A stretch of DNA of 64,000 nucleotides from Bullera alba (Eukaryota > Basidiomycota > Tremellomycetes > Tremellales > Bulleraceae), in NCBI GenBank assembly GCA_001600095.1, contig BCIX01000001.1, positions 6,845,198 to 6,909,197 of the forward strand, read 5' to 3'. A program made the translations under genes and the position numbers. Position 1 is the first letter of the stretch, and the number at the start of each line of letters is the position of its first letter. Below the pieces are notes generated by a model. The model did no database searches, was not told the DNA's origin, and worked only from the letters and a program-made list of their open reading frames with translations. This document shows, piece by piece, positions 47,344 to 59,023 of the stretch.

Positions 47344-47834
47344 TCAAGCAGGCTGCTGGATGAGGGGTACAAAGTGTCGACACCTTCGGTGGATCCTCCC
47401 AGACCCCGTGTCCGGACATGAAGATGATCTGGTACCGCTCTCCATGTATGCCCTAGGCCAGACTGACAGGTAGGGAGGGCTATCTCGCCTTTTACTCATC
47501 TCAGAGGACCAGCAACGCCTTGTCGATGTGGAGAAGACAGCGGATGTCCGATTCGTTCTTTCTGCGGCCTTTCGAAGCCTCCATACACCGTCGAAGTCCG
47601 CATTCTCCAGATGCAGTTGAGACGTGCAGGTACTATACGACCTCATCCACCACATTGACCGTTCGACAGCTGCATAGTGAGTCTGTAAGGTCATTGCCAT
47701 TCTCCAATGTCATAGCAAGCTCTACGCTAAACCAGGTCCGGACGAGGTGGACCTCTTCGCCATACAAAAAGTGGAGGTGGATCCAGGAACGGAATGGACC
47801 CTTTATTGACACGAAGGCGGATTGCCAATCCTAA
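47344..47834 (-). pseudogene. Possible degraded coding remnant
   Basis: The minus strand reads as protein-like stretches in one frame (FVSIKGPFRSWIHLHFLYG, FSVELAMTLENGNDLTD, then after a stop GECGLRRCMEASKGRR, and further on VWEDPPKVSTLC) broken by several in-frame stops and without good splice sites. No family is recognised. It could be chance. Confidence 0.2.
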
Positions 47835-48455
47835 ACAGTGGAAAGTCGTGATGTCACCAGGAGTGGGTGTTCAGCAGATCAGCTGATTGCAGCGAGGCGA
47901 TATCTCGGCGTTATCAATGTGGCGCTCTAATATCCTCCACGCGCTTCGACACGTCGTGTTCGTCGCGTCCGACGCGTTCCCCACTAGCGTAGCCGTGAGA
48001 CTGAGTGTGTGAACATCACTCGTCAGCACAGGTCGTCTGGCAAAAATGCCCAGCAGCCCAAGGCATGCCTCTTTACACCGCCATGGACAAGATGGATCTC
48101 ACGAAGGCGCCCTACATAGCACTGCTTGCTTACGAACAACGTCAACGGTTGACTTTATCCTCTGAACTTGGTCTCAAGCTGAAAATCGCCAGGGGAACAT
48201 CGAATTCATCGAGCATACAGCTGTACAGTCCGGGCATACCCCTTGTGTGTCAGCCTCGCGTTTCGATTTGACGCCCTGTGTATGCAAGGTGCCATGGAAT
48301 CTCTACACTCCAGGTCAGCGTCTCTGGTCTAAGTCTCGCTTACCATGCGGCGGAATGGTCCGGATCACGCACTCGCAGAAGCGTACAGATCAGTGAGAGG
48401 CTAGAGCGGTAGCTGATCATGGATCAAATTAGATCTCACTGATCGGACCCAATGG

Positions 48456-48479
48456 TACCTACCTACCTACCTACCTACC
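48456..48479. repeat. (TACC)6 microsatellite
   Basis: Six perfect tandem TACC units in gene-free DNA. Confidence 0.9.
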
Positions 48480-49440
48480 AGGCCCCGATAGGACCTCGAT
48501 CAGACCTTCTCGGCTCCTACTCTCCTCCACATATCACGCAGGTCGCCCTATTCGCCCTGCTCGACGTCGCTGACTCGCTGAGCCGCTGAAGCAAGTACAC
48601 AGCTCGGACAAATCAGCTCCCATGTCCGGATTCTCAACACGCCACAGATTGCGCTGTATCGTCAAAGGATGCACTCCAATCTCGCGTCGACTTCACCGTC
48701 GAATCATTGGCCGGACCATGGTCGCCGGTGACTACCCAAGCCCGACTGGAGTCGACAGAATGGGTAATTTTGATCGGTTTCAAGATTAACAGGATTCAGA
48801 TGAGATCAGAGACGGCCGGTACCTCAATTTGTTACAGGGTGAAACACGAGCCTCCTCCGAGTCCAACCTCAGTGCCAACTCGGGTCCTCGCTCGTACGCC
48901 TTCGCCCTCGACCTTTCCTCCGCTCCTCAACAGGCTGCCTGCCCTGGAAGGCAGGGCGAGTTCAACCCAAACCTTGGTCTCGACTAACTTTTTGATCGCC
49001 GGACGCGTGATGAATGACGGTCGTCATGCTCAAGCGGACAGGTATAAGCATCGGTATCCAACATTGGAGCATCGCAAACATGGTTCTCCTCCCAGGGGTG
49101 GGAAGAGGTGGGGCTGTGAAGGGGGTGCCGTCCATCATCGGAGTGTTCGAGAAGGATCCCACGACCAGTGGGCTGGACTGTCCAAATTTTTCGTCAGCTT
49201 GTCCAGCCCATGTATATCATCAGACATGGTCAACCTACCATCCTCACTCACCGACGCCGACCCAGCGGGTTTCCATCGACCGATTCTCATAGTCTGTACC
49301 TAATTCGAACTCTGCTGTACCGATTGACCAAACCAAGCGCCTTGACCAGCTCTAGCAGGTGAGTCGATGGTCGGGTCTGATACCTATCAGTGAGGCTAAC
49401 ACCCCCTACCGCCCTAGCTCGTCCCACCTCACCAGCCTCC

Positions 49441-51227
49441 ATGTCTTCATACGGCAGCCTCCCATCCCCGCTATCGAGTCACTTCCCGCTCACTCCTCGA
49501 CACTCGTCCCCTTTCAGCCCTGTACACTCCAGCACAAAGTCTCAAGGGATGTTCCCATCGTTCTTCGGCGGTCGTAGCAGGAGCAGCTCGTCATCTTCTG
49601 TCAGGAGTATCAGCGAGAAGGATAGGTGAGTGGACTATGAGCATGATCTGTGACCTCGCTGATGTCTGCCCCCTCCATCCACCCTTCACACTCTACCCTC
49701 CCCACGACATTCGTAGACTCGAGGTGATGCACAACATCTACACCAAACTCCTAGACCCTCACCATCTGGACACGATCAGGCAGTACCTGATCGGCGTGCA
49801 CTCGACCGGGCGTAGGAGCAATGTCTTGGACGTTGGAACGGTGAGTGACTACCAAACATCCCTCCTCGCCCGGTACCTCAAGCTGCCATGTCCGTGAAGT
49901 TGCTAACCATCGACTGGATCAGGGCACGGGTCAGTGCGCTCTCTTGCCGGTATCCAGGAACAGTCGCTGACTAGATCTCACTTCGTTGCCAATCAATCCC
50001 ACTTCTACTCCACCTGTCACGCGTCACGCTTGTGCCTTGCAGGTCAATGGTCCTTGAACCTGGGCAACTCACAGCCATTCTCAGATATCATATCAGTAGA
50101 GTGAGCATGTCATGCCCGTCCTATATGCTATACATACTGATCGTCCTACAGTCATAGTTGGTCTAACTTTGGCACAGGAAGGAGTTTCAATGGCAACGTG
50201 GAGTATCACACCGTCGGTGAGCAACCCTGACGACCAACACACACTGCGTACACCAGCTAACGGACCCTTTAGACTTTCTCAAACCGCTTCCATGGCTTCC
50301 CAATTCCTTCGGTGCGCGATCTCCACCTGTTTGATCTCACTATGCTGATCTTTTGACCAGATCTCATCCACGTTAGAGGGCTACTTCTGGACATACCGAA
50401 CTACCATCTTTTGATCGAGAGACTGGCTCTCCTTTTGCGTCCCGGAGGGATGCTGGTGATCATCGAGACAGAGCCTCGATACGTGAGTTTTGATGACACA
50501 GCTCTGAGCATTAGCATTTAGCTGACTTGTAAATCGACCGCACAGCTCTCTGCCAGTGGTGGACCGGTGTCGGACAACCTGCAAGTTTGGTACGAATGCA
50601 TCAGGAGCGCTTTCGCCGCAAGACAAGGTATGTCCCGATCAAGAGTCCATTACTGACAGCTCTCAGTTGACGTCGAGCTGCCTTCACGCTTACCGGTGAT
50701 CTTGGCGGCATCAGGGGTTTTGTGAGTGCATGGACAGGCAACACGTACGTGTACTAACGCAAATTCAGTCGCAACCCGGCGATCACTGTGGAAGCGGGCA
50801 TGCCAAGTGCTGGATACGTTACAGGTGGTGAGTCTACCTCTTACCACCCCACATGGCGATTGGAGGAAGCCACACCTATGGGATCGATAACCTAATATGG
50901 ACGAGACGACCTGACGACATGTGGACTTTCAAAGAGTACTTCGACCAGCCAATCAACTTCAGCCCACACCTCCTAATCCGCCAAGCTCCAAGCCGAGGCT
51001 CACCGCGACTGCGACCTGACCACAAGTATAGACTCGAGGACATTGTCCGCCGTTGGGAGGATGCACAAAGACGTGATCGCCGCCAATCTCAGGAGGATGG
51101 TGCCGACGATTCTTGCCCATGGGTACAGTGAGGGAGAAGTGTCTCGGCTTTTCGAGACATGTTTGCAAGAGGTGCGCGCAGCCACAAGCTTAAGTCGGAA
51201 AACTCAGCTGACATGAAGGTCAAATAG
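49441..51227 (+). CDS. SAM-dependent methyltransferase (UMTA/LaeA-like)
   Basis: Class I methyltransferase of the type common in basidiomycetes. It starts MSSYGSLPSPLSSHFPLTP, with a Ser-rich head to SISEKDR. After an intron comes LEVMHNIYTKLLDPHH, then the SAM-binding motif I NVLDVGTGTG and, across an intron, QWSLNLG and FSDIISVD. Later parts are DLIHVRGLLLDIPNYHLL, LALLLRPGGMLVIIETEPRY, LQVWYECIRSAFAARQ, LPSRLPVILAASGVF and EAGMPSAGYVTG. The C-terminal helix (KDVIAANLRRMVPTILAHGY, SEGEVSRLFETCLQE) fits the family. At least eight introns. The exon between VTG (near 50830) and the C-terminal helix is not resolved. The end assumes a last intron (GTGCGC...CTGACATGAAG) and stop at 51227; without it the stop is 51216. 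Substrate unknown. Confidence 0.8.
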
Positions 51228-51918
51228 CTTTGTGCGCCGGGCTCTAACCACCTCCAAAGGATTTTTGCGGTCTACGCCCATAAGAACGCATATTGACGAG
51301 TAAGTGGCGCTGTACGGCACAATTGACAAGCTGATGTGGGGTGTGTGTGTATAGCTGGCTCGCTTCACTCGCAGACATCCCTTGAAGTGGTGCATCCAGC
51401 TGCCTCGAGAATGTTCACTAGCTGAGCTGACTCTATGTTCAGGTGCCCTGCATTCGCCTTGATGGTCACAATGGCCTTGAAGGCAAACAGGAGCGGCTTG
51501 ACGCCGGGCGGATGGAAACGATCGGATCACGGAACACGTAGAATGGCATCGCATTCATCGGCACGATAGAGCGATAGATTCGTCAACTCATATGGGATCG
51601 GAAAGGATAGACATAAAGGACATTTTGCATACCTGCATACCGGGTTCTCCGTAGAGTATATCATAGTCAAGTGGAAGTCAGAAGAGAAGAAACAACGAAA
51701 GAAGCACTCAAGAGGGTCTGCCTGACAGAGACTCTGGACACTTATGCATACAGTAGATCTTACTACCGATACCGCAAAGTTCGTCCAGTGAGGTCCAGTG
51801 TCGACTTATCTCCCCCTCGAACCGATCTTACTGAGGATGCCCTCCTTATCGGCCTCTGGAGACCAATGAACGACTGCTCTTCCGGGGTATGAAGCTCCCG
51901 AGGATGGGATGTCGATTA
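51228..51918. terminator. Convergent 3' region, methyltransferase / TIM21
   Basis: About 690 bp. A GTGTGTGTGT run lies near 51341-51350. No supported gene; frames on both strands are short and featureless. Confidence 0.35.
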
Positions 51919-53102
51919 TCAGACTGAGTAATTGGTATTCTCCGGCTGCGTTCTGATGACTCCGGTCAGCAAGCTGTCATAACCAAGAGTGCGATAGTTG
52001 CAGCTCACTTTGACATAGTCACCGTGTACCTCTCCGACAGTATACGTTCCCGGAGGCGGGAGTCCTCTCGTGCTTGATGATAGTCCACCCGACCCGGTCG
52101 AACTGGATCTGCCGGTGACAGCGCCAAATAGCCCGGACAACCAATTGCTTGATCCCCCATGAGCCGGTGCAGCCTGACTCTCGGGTGTCTTAGCTGCGTC
52201 GACCACTGAGCTGGGTGATGAGGTTGATGTGTTATTCGAAGGTTCTATCAGACCCGCGTAGACGGCGAGATCCTTGATCGACTGCTCGACAGAGGCGTAG
52301 GTATCCTTAAACCAGCCAAGTCGCTCGGGTTCATCTTTTCCCCTTCCATGGACCCAGAAGGTAATGATCATGTGGTCTCTCCCGCTAGAGGGATGCTTCA
52401 CCGTGCGATGTACGACGGGAGTTGTACCTCTAACGGGGGCGGCGGCTCTAGGGGAGTGGGTGAACGAGAGTGGAGGTAGGAGGTGGGGATTGAGCTACCT
52501 CCAAGGTCAATTTGCACTCTTTCCGGGTCGGCGTGCTCGTATGCATGGCGAGAACTCACCGCATTGCTCTTGCGAATCTTATCAACGGCTTGAGAGTATA
52601 GCACGCCAGGGGAGTTGGTCGCGAATAGCTCAGTAGTGAGAGATAGCGTAAGGACGATCAAGAGTCCACTCCCAAATAAGATGATGCCCAGATTCCCACT
52701 TTGCCTAACCGTCCTACCGACTACTCCCATATCAGCAACTTGCCCGTGCCAGCCGTTTAACGGGATGTACTCACGCTTTCCACCCAAGGTGAGTTCTCGC
52801 CACGACTTCCAGGTCTGATCCCTGCCCGAAGATCCAACGCCTAGAGGGAATGGTCCCACCCTTTCCGTTCCTTCAAACGTCGACTTCACTCTCGGACCCG
52901 TCGTAGTACCATACACATATGCCTCCTGAGCTGCTGTTGCAGATGCCGAAGGACCATTCTTCCTGGGAGCCTCCTTGTGCGTGGCGTATGACCGAAGCTG
53001 AGCAAGGGTAGGTGCGAGGGCGGGCCGGCTGAGTTTCGAGGGTCCGGCCTGGTGAGAAACGGGCTCTACTACCAAGGTGATTAGTCTGCTTCTGAACGAC
53101 AT
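51919..53102 (-). CDS. TIM21: Mitochondrial import translocase subunit Tim21
   Basis: Inner-membrane subunit of TIM23 that contacts Tom22 from the intermembrane space and links preprotein import to respiratory complexes. The N-terminus (MSFRSRLITLVV ... LRSYATHKEAP) is an Arg/Ser-rich mitochondrial presequence. One transmembrane helix follows (SGNLGIILFGSGLLIVLTLS), then the family landmark TTELFATNSPGVLYSQAVDK and the intermembrane-space domain (HMIITFWVHGRGKDEPERLG, TYTVGEVHGDYVKVSCNYR). A Ser-rich insertion (STSSPSSVVDAAKTPE) sits within the C-terminal domain. At least two short introns, one of 57 bp starting GTGAGTACATCC just before the TM helix. It is divergent from CCT1, with 277 bp between starts. 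Confidence 0.88.
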
Positions 53103-53379
53103 GGTGTGAGTAGGAGGTATTCGAAAGGTCTCGTCAATGGACAATGAGGTACTCGTAGTCCACTCATGGCAGTCTCGTCGGTCATGTACTCAGGGCTCTG
53201 TAACCCAAAGTGGAGGTCCGACCAGATTTGGTTCCGTCAAATTGCAGAAATGTCCGGAGCGGCGCGTCTCACAGATCATTCCATCGAAGTCAAGAGGGGT
53301 AGTCTGAGTACAGTCCATCCTTCGTGTTTGAGTGATCTAGACAGAAATATCGACTACAGACACTCGCAAAAGAGACAAG
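53103..53379. promoter_or_regulatory. Bidirectional promoter TIM21 / CCT1
   Basis: 277 bp between two divergent start codons, both for constitutively needed proteostasis genes. No TATA box stands out. Confidence 0.4.
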
Positions 53380-55486
53380 ATGGCTTCGACAATGTACCAG
53401 AGAGACCCCAGAGCGGTGAGTCATTGTATAACTCAGTTACACGCCTTCCGCCATGTTCGAAGACCTTGCTGACCCAACCCAAGGGTCTCTTCCTCGGTGG
53501 AACCAGGACGAGCGGAGCTGAGATCAGGGATGCGAATGGTGAGCAACTCACATGGTGTATTCTTCTATCCAGAGCGAAACTGACCGTTCGTACAGTCACC
53601 GCTTGTCAGACGGTGTCAAACATCCTCAAATCGTCGCTCGGACCCGTTGGGTGAGTGATCAGTGAATCATCCACTGTTGGACTAGCACTGAACGCCACCT
53701 GGTATAGTCTGGACAAGATGCTAGTGGACAATGTCGGTGATATGACGATAACAAATGACGGAGCGACAATCCTGTCTCTACTTGAAGTCACGCACCCTGC
53801 TGTAAGTGGATTGACAGGAGACATACTGGAATGTGTGCTGATCGAGGATGTAGGCCCGGATCTTGGTTTCGCTTGCTACGCAACAGGACAAGGAGGTCGG
53901 AGATGGTACGACTTCAGTTGTACTATTGGCTTCCGAGCTGCTGAGAAGAGCCAACGAGCTCGTGAGGAACAAGATTCACCCAACGACGGTCATCACTGGA
54001 TACCGGTGAGCAAACTTACAAGATCCAGCCGAGAATGAATGCTGATGGCATTCAGACTTGCCTGTAAGGAGGCTTGTCGGTTCATGGCGGAGCAATTGTC
54101 GACAAAGGTGGACAAACTCGGCAGGGAGGCGCTCATCAATGTCGCAAAGACGTCCATGTCGTCGAAAATCATCTCGGCGTGAGTCTGACCTTGTTCTGGG
54201 CCGATGACCGACTGACACATCCAGTGATGACGATCTCTTTGCACCCATTGCCGTCGACGCCATGCTGGCCGTCAAGACTGTCAATGGACGAGGAGAGAAG
54301 AAGTACCCAGTCAAGGCGGTCAACGTGTTGAAGGCTCACGGAAAAAGTGTGCGGGAGAGTTTCATGGTGTCTGGCTATGCCTTGAACTGCACAGTCGCGA
54401 GTCAAGGTGAGTGAGCAAGGGATTAGCAGGAGCTGATCCCCGAAGCGATGAAGACGAGGATCCAGGGTGCCAAGATTGCTTGTCTCGACATCAACCTCGC
54501 CAAACAGCGAATGCACCTCGGTGTTCACATCACCATCGACGACCCGGAGCAGCTTGAGCAGATTCGAGCTAGAGAGTCGGAGATTGTGCTCGAGAGGGTG
54601 CGAAAGATCCTCGCCACTGGCGCCAACGTCATTCTCACCACCAAGGGAATTGACGATCTGTGCTTGAAGGAGTTTGTCGAGGCTGGCGCTATGGCTGTGA
54701 GACGATGCAGGAAGGAGGACTTGCGACGAATCGCTCGAGCGACGGGTGCAACGTTGATCTCGTCTTTGGCCAATCTCGAGGGAGACGAGACCTTCGAGGC
54801 TTCCAGTCTGGGTCACGCCGAGGAGGTTGTCCAGGAGAGGATCAGTGACGACGAGTTGATCCTCGTCAAGGGAACCAAGATTGTCAACTCGTCTTCCATC
54901 ATCTTGCGAGGTGCCAACGACTACATGCTCGACGAGATGGAGCGAGCGCTTCACGATGCGCTGTCGATCGTCAAGCGGACTCTGGAGAGTGGAAGTGTTG
55001 TCCCAGGAGGCGGTGCTGTTGAGACCGCTCTGTCGATCTACCTGGAGAACTTTGCCACTACCCTCGTAAGTACACGCCACTGCCAATTGATCCCACTTTC
55101 GCAAATCTGACACTCTGATATAGGGATCTCGAGAGCAGTTGGCCATTGCTGAGTTCGCCTCTGCTCTGCTCACCATTCCCAAAACGCTGTCCATCAACGC
55201 TGCCAAGGACTCGACCGACCTCGTCGCCAAGTTGAGAGCGTACCACAATGCCGCGCAGAACGCCGGACCCAACGACCCAAAGCGACAACTGATGTTCTAC
55301 GGCCTCGACCTGCTGAACGGCGAGATCATCGACAACCGACAAGCTGGCGTTTTGGAGCCTACGATCAGTAAGATCAAGTCGCTCAAGAGTGCCCTCGAGG
55401 CAGCTACGAGTTTGTTGAGGATAGACGACTCTATCCAGGTGACCCCCGAGCAGCGGGAGCAGCAGGATGATGGGCATGGCCATTAG
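53380..55486 (+). CDS. CCT1: T-complex protein 1 subunit alpha (CCT1)
   Basis: Subunit of the cytosolic chaperonin TRiC/CCT that folds actin and tubulin with ATP. It starts [12 protein letters not shown], then [38 protein letters not shown], the nucleotide-site block [56 protein letters not shown], then [10 protein letters not shown], the apical domain ([55 protein letters not shown]), [19 protein letters not shown] and [13 protein letters not shown]. It ends EQQDDGHGH. The [14 protein letters not shown] and [10 protein letters not shown] wording is that of the alpha subunit. About 555 residues with short introns. The long minus-strand frame over 54169-55272 is an antisense shadow. Confidence 0.95.
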
Positions 55487-55723
55487 TCGCTGAAAGAGGG
55501 AGAAAATGCAGCGAGCAGGTTGTGCAGAGATAGACATTACAATGTGTGATGCATCGATAGCTGATAGAGCAAAGACTACATGTGCTTGATTCTCACCTCC
55601 ATTCGCGAACGTCTTGACTCTACATGCTACAGGACGGAACGCTTCGTCGGTTCGTCAATGAGAGTAGTTACTGTGCGGAATCTATCCTCATCATTGGACA
55701 TCCCCTCGTCACAATTTCAGGCT
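55487..55723. terminator. Convergent 3' region, CCT1 / GID7
   Basis: 237 bp between convergent genes, no coding features. Presumed 3' UTRs. Confidence 0.35.
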
Positions 55724-58511
55724 CTACTTCTCGCTCTCGGCGACACCGGCCTCCTGACCTGATTCGCCTGGCGAGCTGGGCGCTTGCCACAGTCGTATCG
55801 TGTGGTCGTCACTACAACTGGCGAAGATCCTCCTCGAAGTGACCGGATTCCAAGCCACGGAATTTACGACCTTGTCGTGACCAGCTAGCACTTGAATCGG
55901 ATGCGGCGAGTTTGCCTGCCAGACATACACGTGCCCATCTGAAAGCCGTCAGCCCAAGGTATCAAAGATTGTGAGATAGACCTACCCTCGCTGCCAGAGA
56001 GAACGAAGCGGTCTTTCGTGGCGCCGAAAGCGCTTCGGATGAGGTACTGTTGGTGCATGTGCCCAGCGTACTGCCGCAATGGCTTGATCCGGGGTTCAAC
56101 CGCCCAAAGCTGGATCTCCTACCACGGGAGTCAGTCTGTATTGGCCTTTTGCATGCGAGGCAGCACTCACATCCGGATTGATAGAGAGGAGGACTTTCGA
56201 GGCATCCCACGAAAGCTTCATACTGGCTATGTCCTTGTTCCTATCTTTCGCGCCGTCGAGGACATGGTAGCTGAGCCCTCTCAGCTTCGGTACCATCGAT
56301 ACCGCACACCACTCACTCTAATATCTCCCTATCCACTAGCCGTATCATCATCACACCATGCTCCATTGGGACATAGGCGAAACCGCTCCACTCGTCACTA
56401 TGACCCGCACCGGAGGACAGAGTGGTTGGCTCAGCGCCACGAGAGGAGACGCTAGGTTTCAACTTGCTCCCTTCTGTCACCCGCTTCAGCGTCGCAGTGA
56501 CGGCGATAATCTTGGTAGTGTCCGGTGAAAAAGCGAAATCCCGGATTTGGAAGGGAGTTGAAGCCCATTGTCGGAGCATGGCTCCGTTCGCCGACTGCAC
56601 TGATCAGTTCTGGTCAAAGAACGCCGTGTCTCGCGCTGCACTTACATATGTGACGAGCTTGCAGTCCATCGAGGAGACAGTAAACTCGGTTCCATCAGGT
56701 CGCCATTGGATAGCGCTGATCTGGTCTACGTGAGGCGATGCACCAGCTGCAATGCGCTTCTGCTCGCCTGTCTGCGTGTCCCAGAGGTACAGACTCTTAT
56801 CGGCGCCAGTGACCAACGTTTTGCCATTGGGCGACCACGCCATGACGTCTACCGGCTCCCGGTGTTCACGAAGGTGGTGCAAGGGTCGGACCGTCCAAGT
56901 GCCATTTTCGAACTCCAAAGGCACGTCACAAATTAGCTTATTGAAAAGACGTGTCCCGACAAGACCCACCTCTAATCCCCAGATGACTACTAATCTGTCC
57001 TTACCGGCGCTCGCCAGCATCAGTCCGTCCGGACTCCACTCTATCCGCCACACCTCGTCTGTGTGGTCGGCCAAGATATGAGTGGTGATAGAGGGGAACT
57101 GACCCGCATCGCACTGATGGTTCGTGTAAAGGGAGGAGGGCTCGGAACCTTGGTGGTAAGGGCAGGACAATGCTTGATACTGCCTCGCTTGCTCGAGCAG
57201 GGTGGCCAGCCGACGTTGAGGGACCATCACTTTGGGCGAGATGTGGGCTATCACAATCAGCACAGTTCTGCTGGGCGCTTGAGGCGAACACACTCTGTAG
57301 CTGTTCCAGCAGCTTTCTCCTGGATGTTCTCGCTGCGCCATCCCACGAAGATCTCTCATACAGGTCATCCTTGTCCAGACACATCATGAACCTGAGTAGG
57401 ATTAGCAATGCCAGCATATGCAACAAGGTGACGGATTACCCACCCTGATAAGTTGTGCAGGACTTCTGGGTCCTTTGCGACTGGAGCGAGCTCGGACCGA
57501 AGTGTGCTCAGTGCTTTCTTCTGCTGGCCTGCTTCTAGGTATTCCAAGTACTTTTGCTGCGAGATCAAGAACCGCATCTCCTGGGCTGGCGACATTGGCT
57601 TGGTGGAAGGCACGGTGTGTGTGCTGTTCATCGCGACCGACTTGAGCGACGCAGATGAGGACGCAGGTGGATCCTCATTTGGGATAGACTCGGACGGCGT
57701 TGGCGGGGTAGACGTATCTATGCCGAGCTGTGGGAGCAATCCAAGTGCTTCCGACCAACGACCTCCTAGAACAGCAGCTTCGAAGTCTGATGCGGAGCCA
57801 GACGAGAGTTGGAAGCCAGACTCTGCTTCCAGCACCTCGGCCGATTGACTGCGATAGTCAGCTACTGCCTCCGCCATTCATGCCTAGGTCCAGGGATCAG
57901 AGGACTCACTTATATCCTATATCTCTCAGTCCCTGCAGGATGAGTCTGACGACCTCTTCACGGTCCACAGGCATCCTCCTCCCTCCATTGGGTCTCAGAG
58001 CAGGCCTAGCATTGGCAATCAATTCAGTATCATCATCCGGGGCGATGTTGTCGTCTTTGTTCGGGTCTTCTACCCAGTCTTTGTCATCTTCGTACATGAG
58101 ACTTCCAGCAGGCTTCACCAGCCGGACATGTGAGTGAGTTGGAGAAGTCGCGTGGCCATTCGTGCCGTTTGTCCGACTTGGCGATGACGAAGGACCCGCT
58201 TCAGCAGCTTCATGCGGAGCAACAATATCGCCGTGGAGGTGTGGTGGTCCCATGGTTGATACAGGGGTTGGGATTCGCAATTGAGAGGGAGAGTCTTGTT
58301 GTATTCGGTCGATCGAGGGGATATCTGAGATAGGTGTGATGGGGATGACGGGAGTATGTGCAGCTGAGGCGAGCACGGGCGATGATGAATCCACTCTCCT
58401 TCTCTGCCTTGGTCTGGAATCACTGCTGAGCAGAGCGTCGGGCGCCGTTGGTATCGCTGTAGTGTCCTCTTCTTCCGATTCTGAACGGGGTCGTGCCGTT
58501 CCTCTCTGCAT
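55724..58511 (-). CDS. GID7: GID/CTLH ubiquitin ligase WD40 subunit (Gid7/WDR26)
   Basis: Subunit of the GID (CTLH) E3 ligase that targets gluconeogenic enzymes in yeast. A disordered N-terminus (MQRGTARPRSESEEE, many SP) is followed by the LisH-like helix (REEVVRLILQGLRDIGYK) and CTLH part: AEVLEAESGFQLSSGSASDF, LGGRWSEALGLLPQLGI, MRFLISQQKYLEYLEAGQQ, ALSTLRSELAPVAKD, VLHNLSG. WD40 repeats follow: ILADHTDEVWRIEWSPDG, LASAGKDRLVVIWGLE, LREHREPVDVMAWSPNGKTL, GADKSLYLWDTQTGEQKR, AIQWRPDGTEFTVSSMD, and the last blade LAGHDKVVNSVAWNP, FASCSDDHTIRLWQ. It ends AGVAESEK. The LisH-CTLH-WD order matches WDR26/Gid7. About ten introns. Confidence 0.9.
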
Positions 58512-59023
58512 CAAGAGTGCAAGGACGTTATCGGATGGTGTTCTGCTGGCGGCGTAAAGGGATGGAGGACGGGGCGGGGCTTCACTATGGTCGAAGGCAA
58601 GGCATGCTCCGGATTCACGGGAGGCTCGAGAGATAGCGGATCATGGATGAGCCGTAGACTGGTTGTGACTGGGTTGAAGGTGGTGAAAGTAGAGGAACAG
58701 ATCGGTTCTATAGTATCGTGCGCTAAGAGAGTCGACTTGCACACCGAGTGGCCACAGCGAGTCTGACATCCGATGCACGCAATACGGCACATGCCGAAGC
58801 AGCCGATGTCATAACCTGCTCCCACTCCTTCTCTTGTCACTCGGTCCATGTGTACATTGGTATCGTCATGCTGGATCTGGTACAATGATTGGTATACGTT
58901 TACAACAGGTCAGACCAGCTTTCTATCCCAATTTCAGCCTTCTTGCGGTCTTCTTCTGGAATTACCGTACCCCGGGACACAGCGTGTGCAGCGATGAAGT
59001 CTATAACTTCACGCTCCTCTATC
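58512..59023. other. Intergenic region, GID7 promoter / GATA-factor 3' end
   Basis: About 510 bp. A minus-strand open frame (58511-58885) runs into the GID7 start in another frame and has no features, so it is taken as leader. No gene supported. Confidence 0.4.

Larger units (their letters stand above)
46412..49440. other. 3-kb divergent region, histone H1 / methyltransferase
   Basis: Contains the H1 promoter (a GTTTAAACC palindrome and AACGCGCGAG near 46710-46732) and the presumed leader of the methyltransferase gene. Between them lie a possible degraded coding segment near 47344-47834 and a TACC microsatellite at 48456. Otherwise only unsupported frames. Confidence 0.4.

Noticed and set aside
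48707..49303. 198-codon plus frame upstream of the methyltransferase
   Set aside because: Contains GTGAGT-like sites and Pro/Ser-rich filler, no recognisable feature; more likely leader or chance.
54169..55272. 367-codon open frame on the minus strand
   Set aside because: Exactly antisense to the conserved CCT1 coding exons; no domain, and it arises from CCT1 codon composition.
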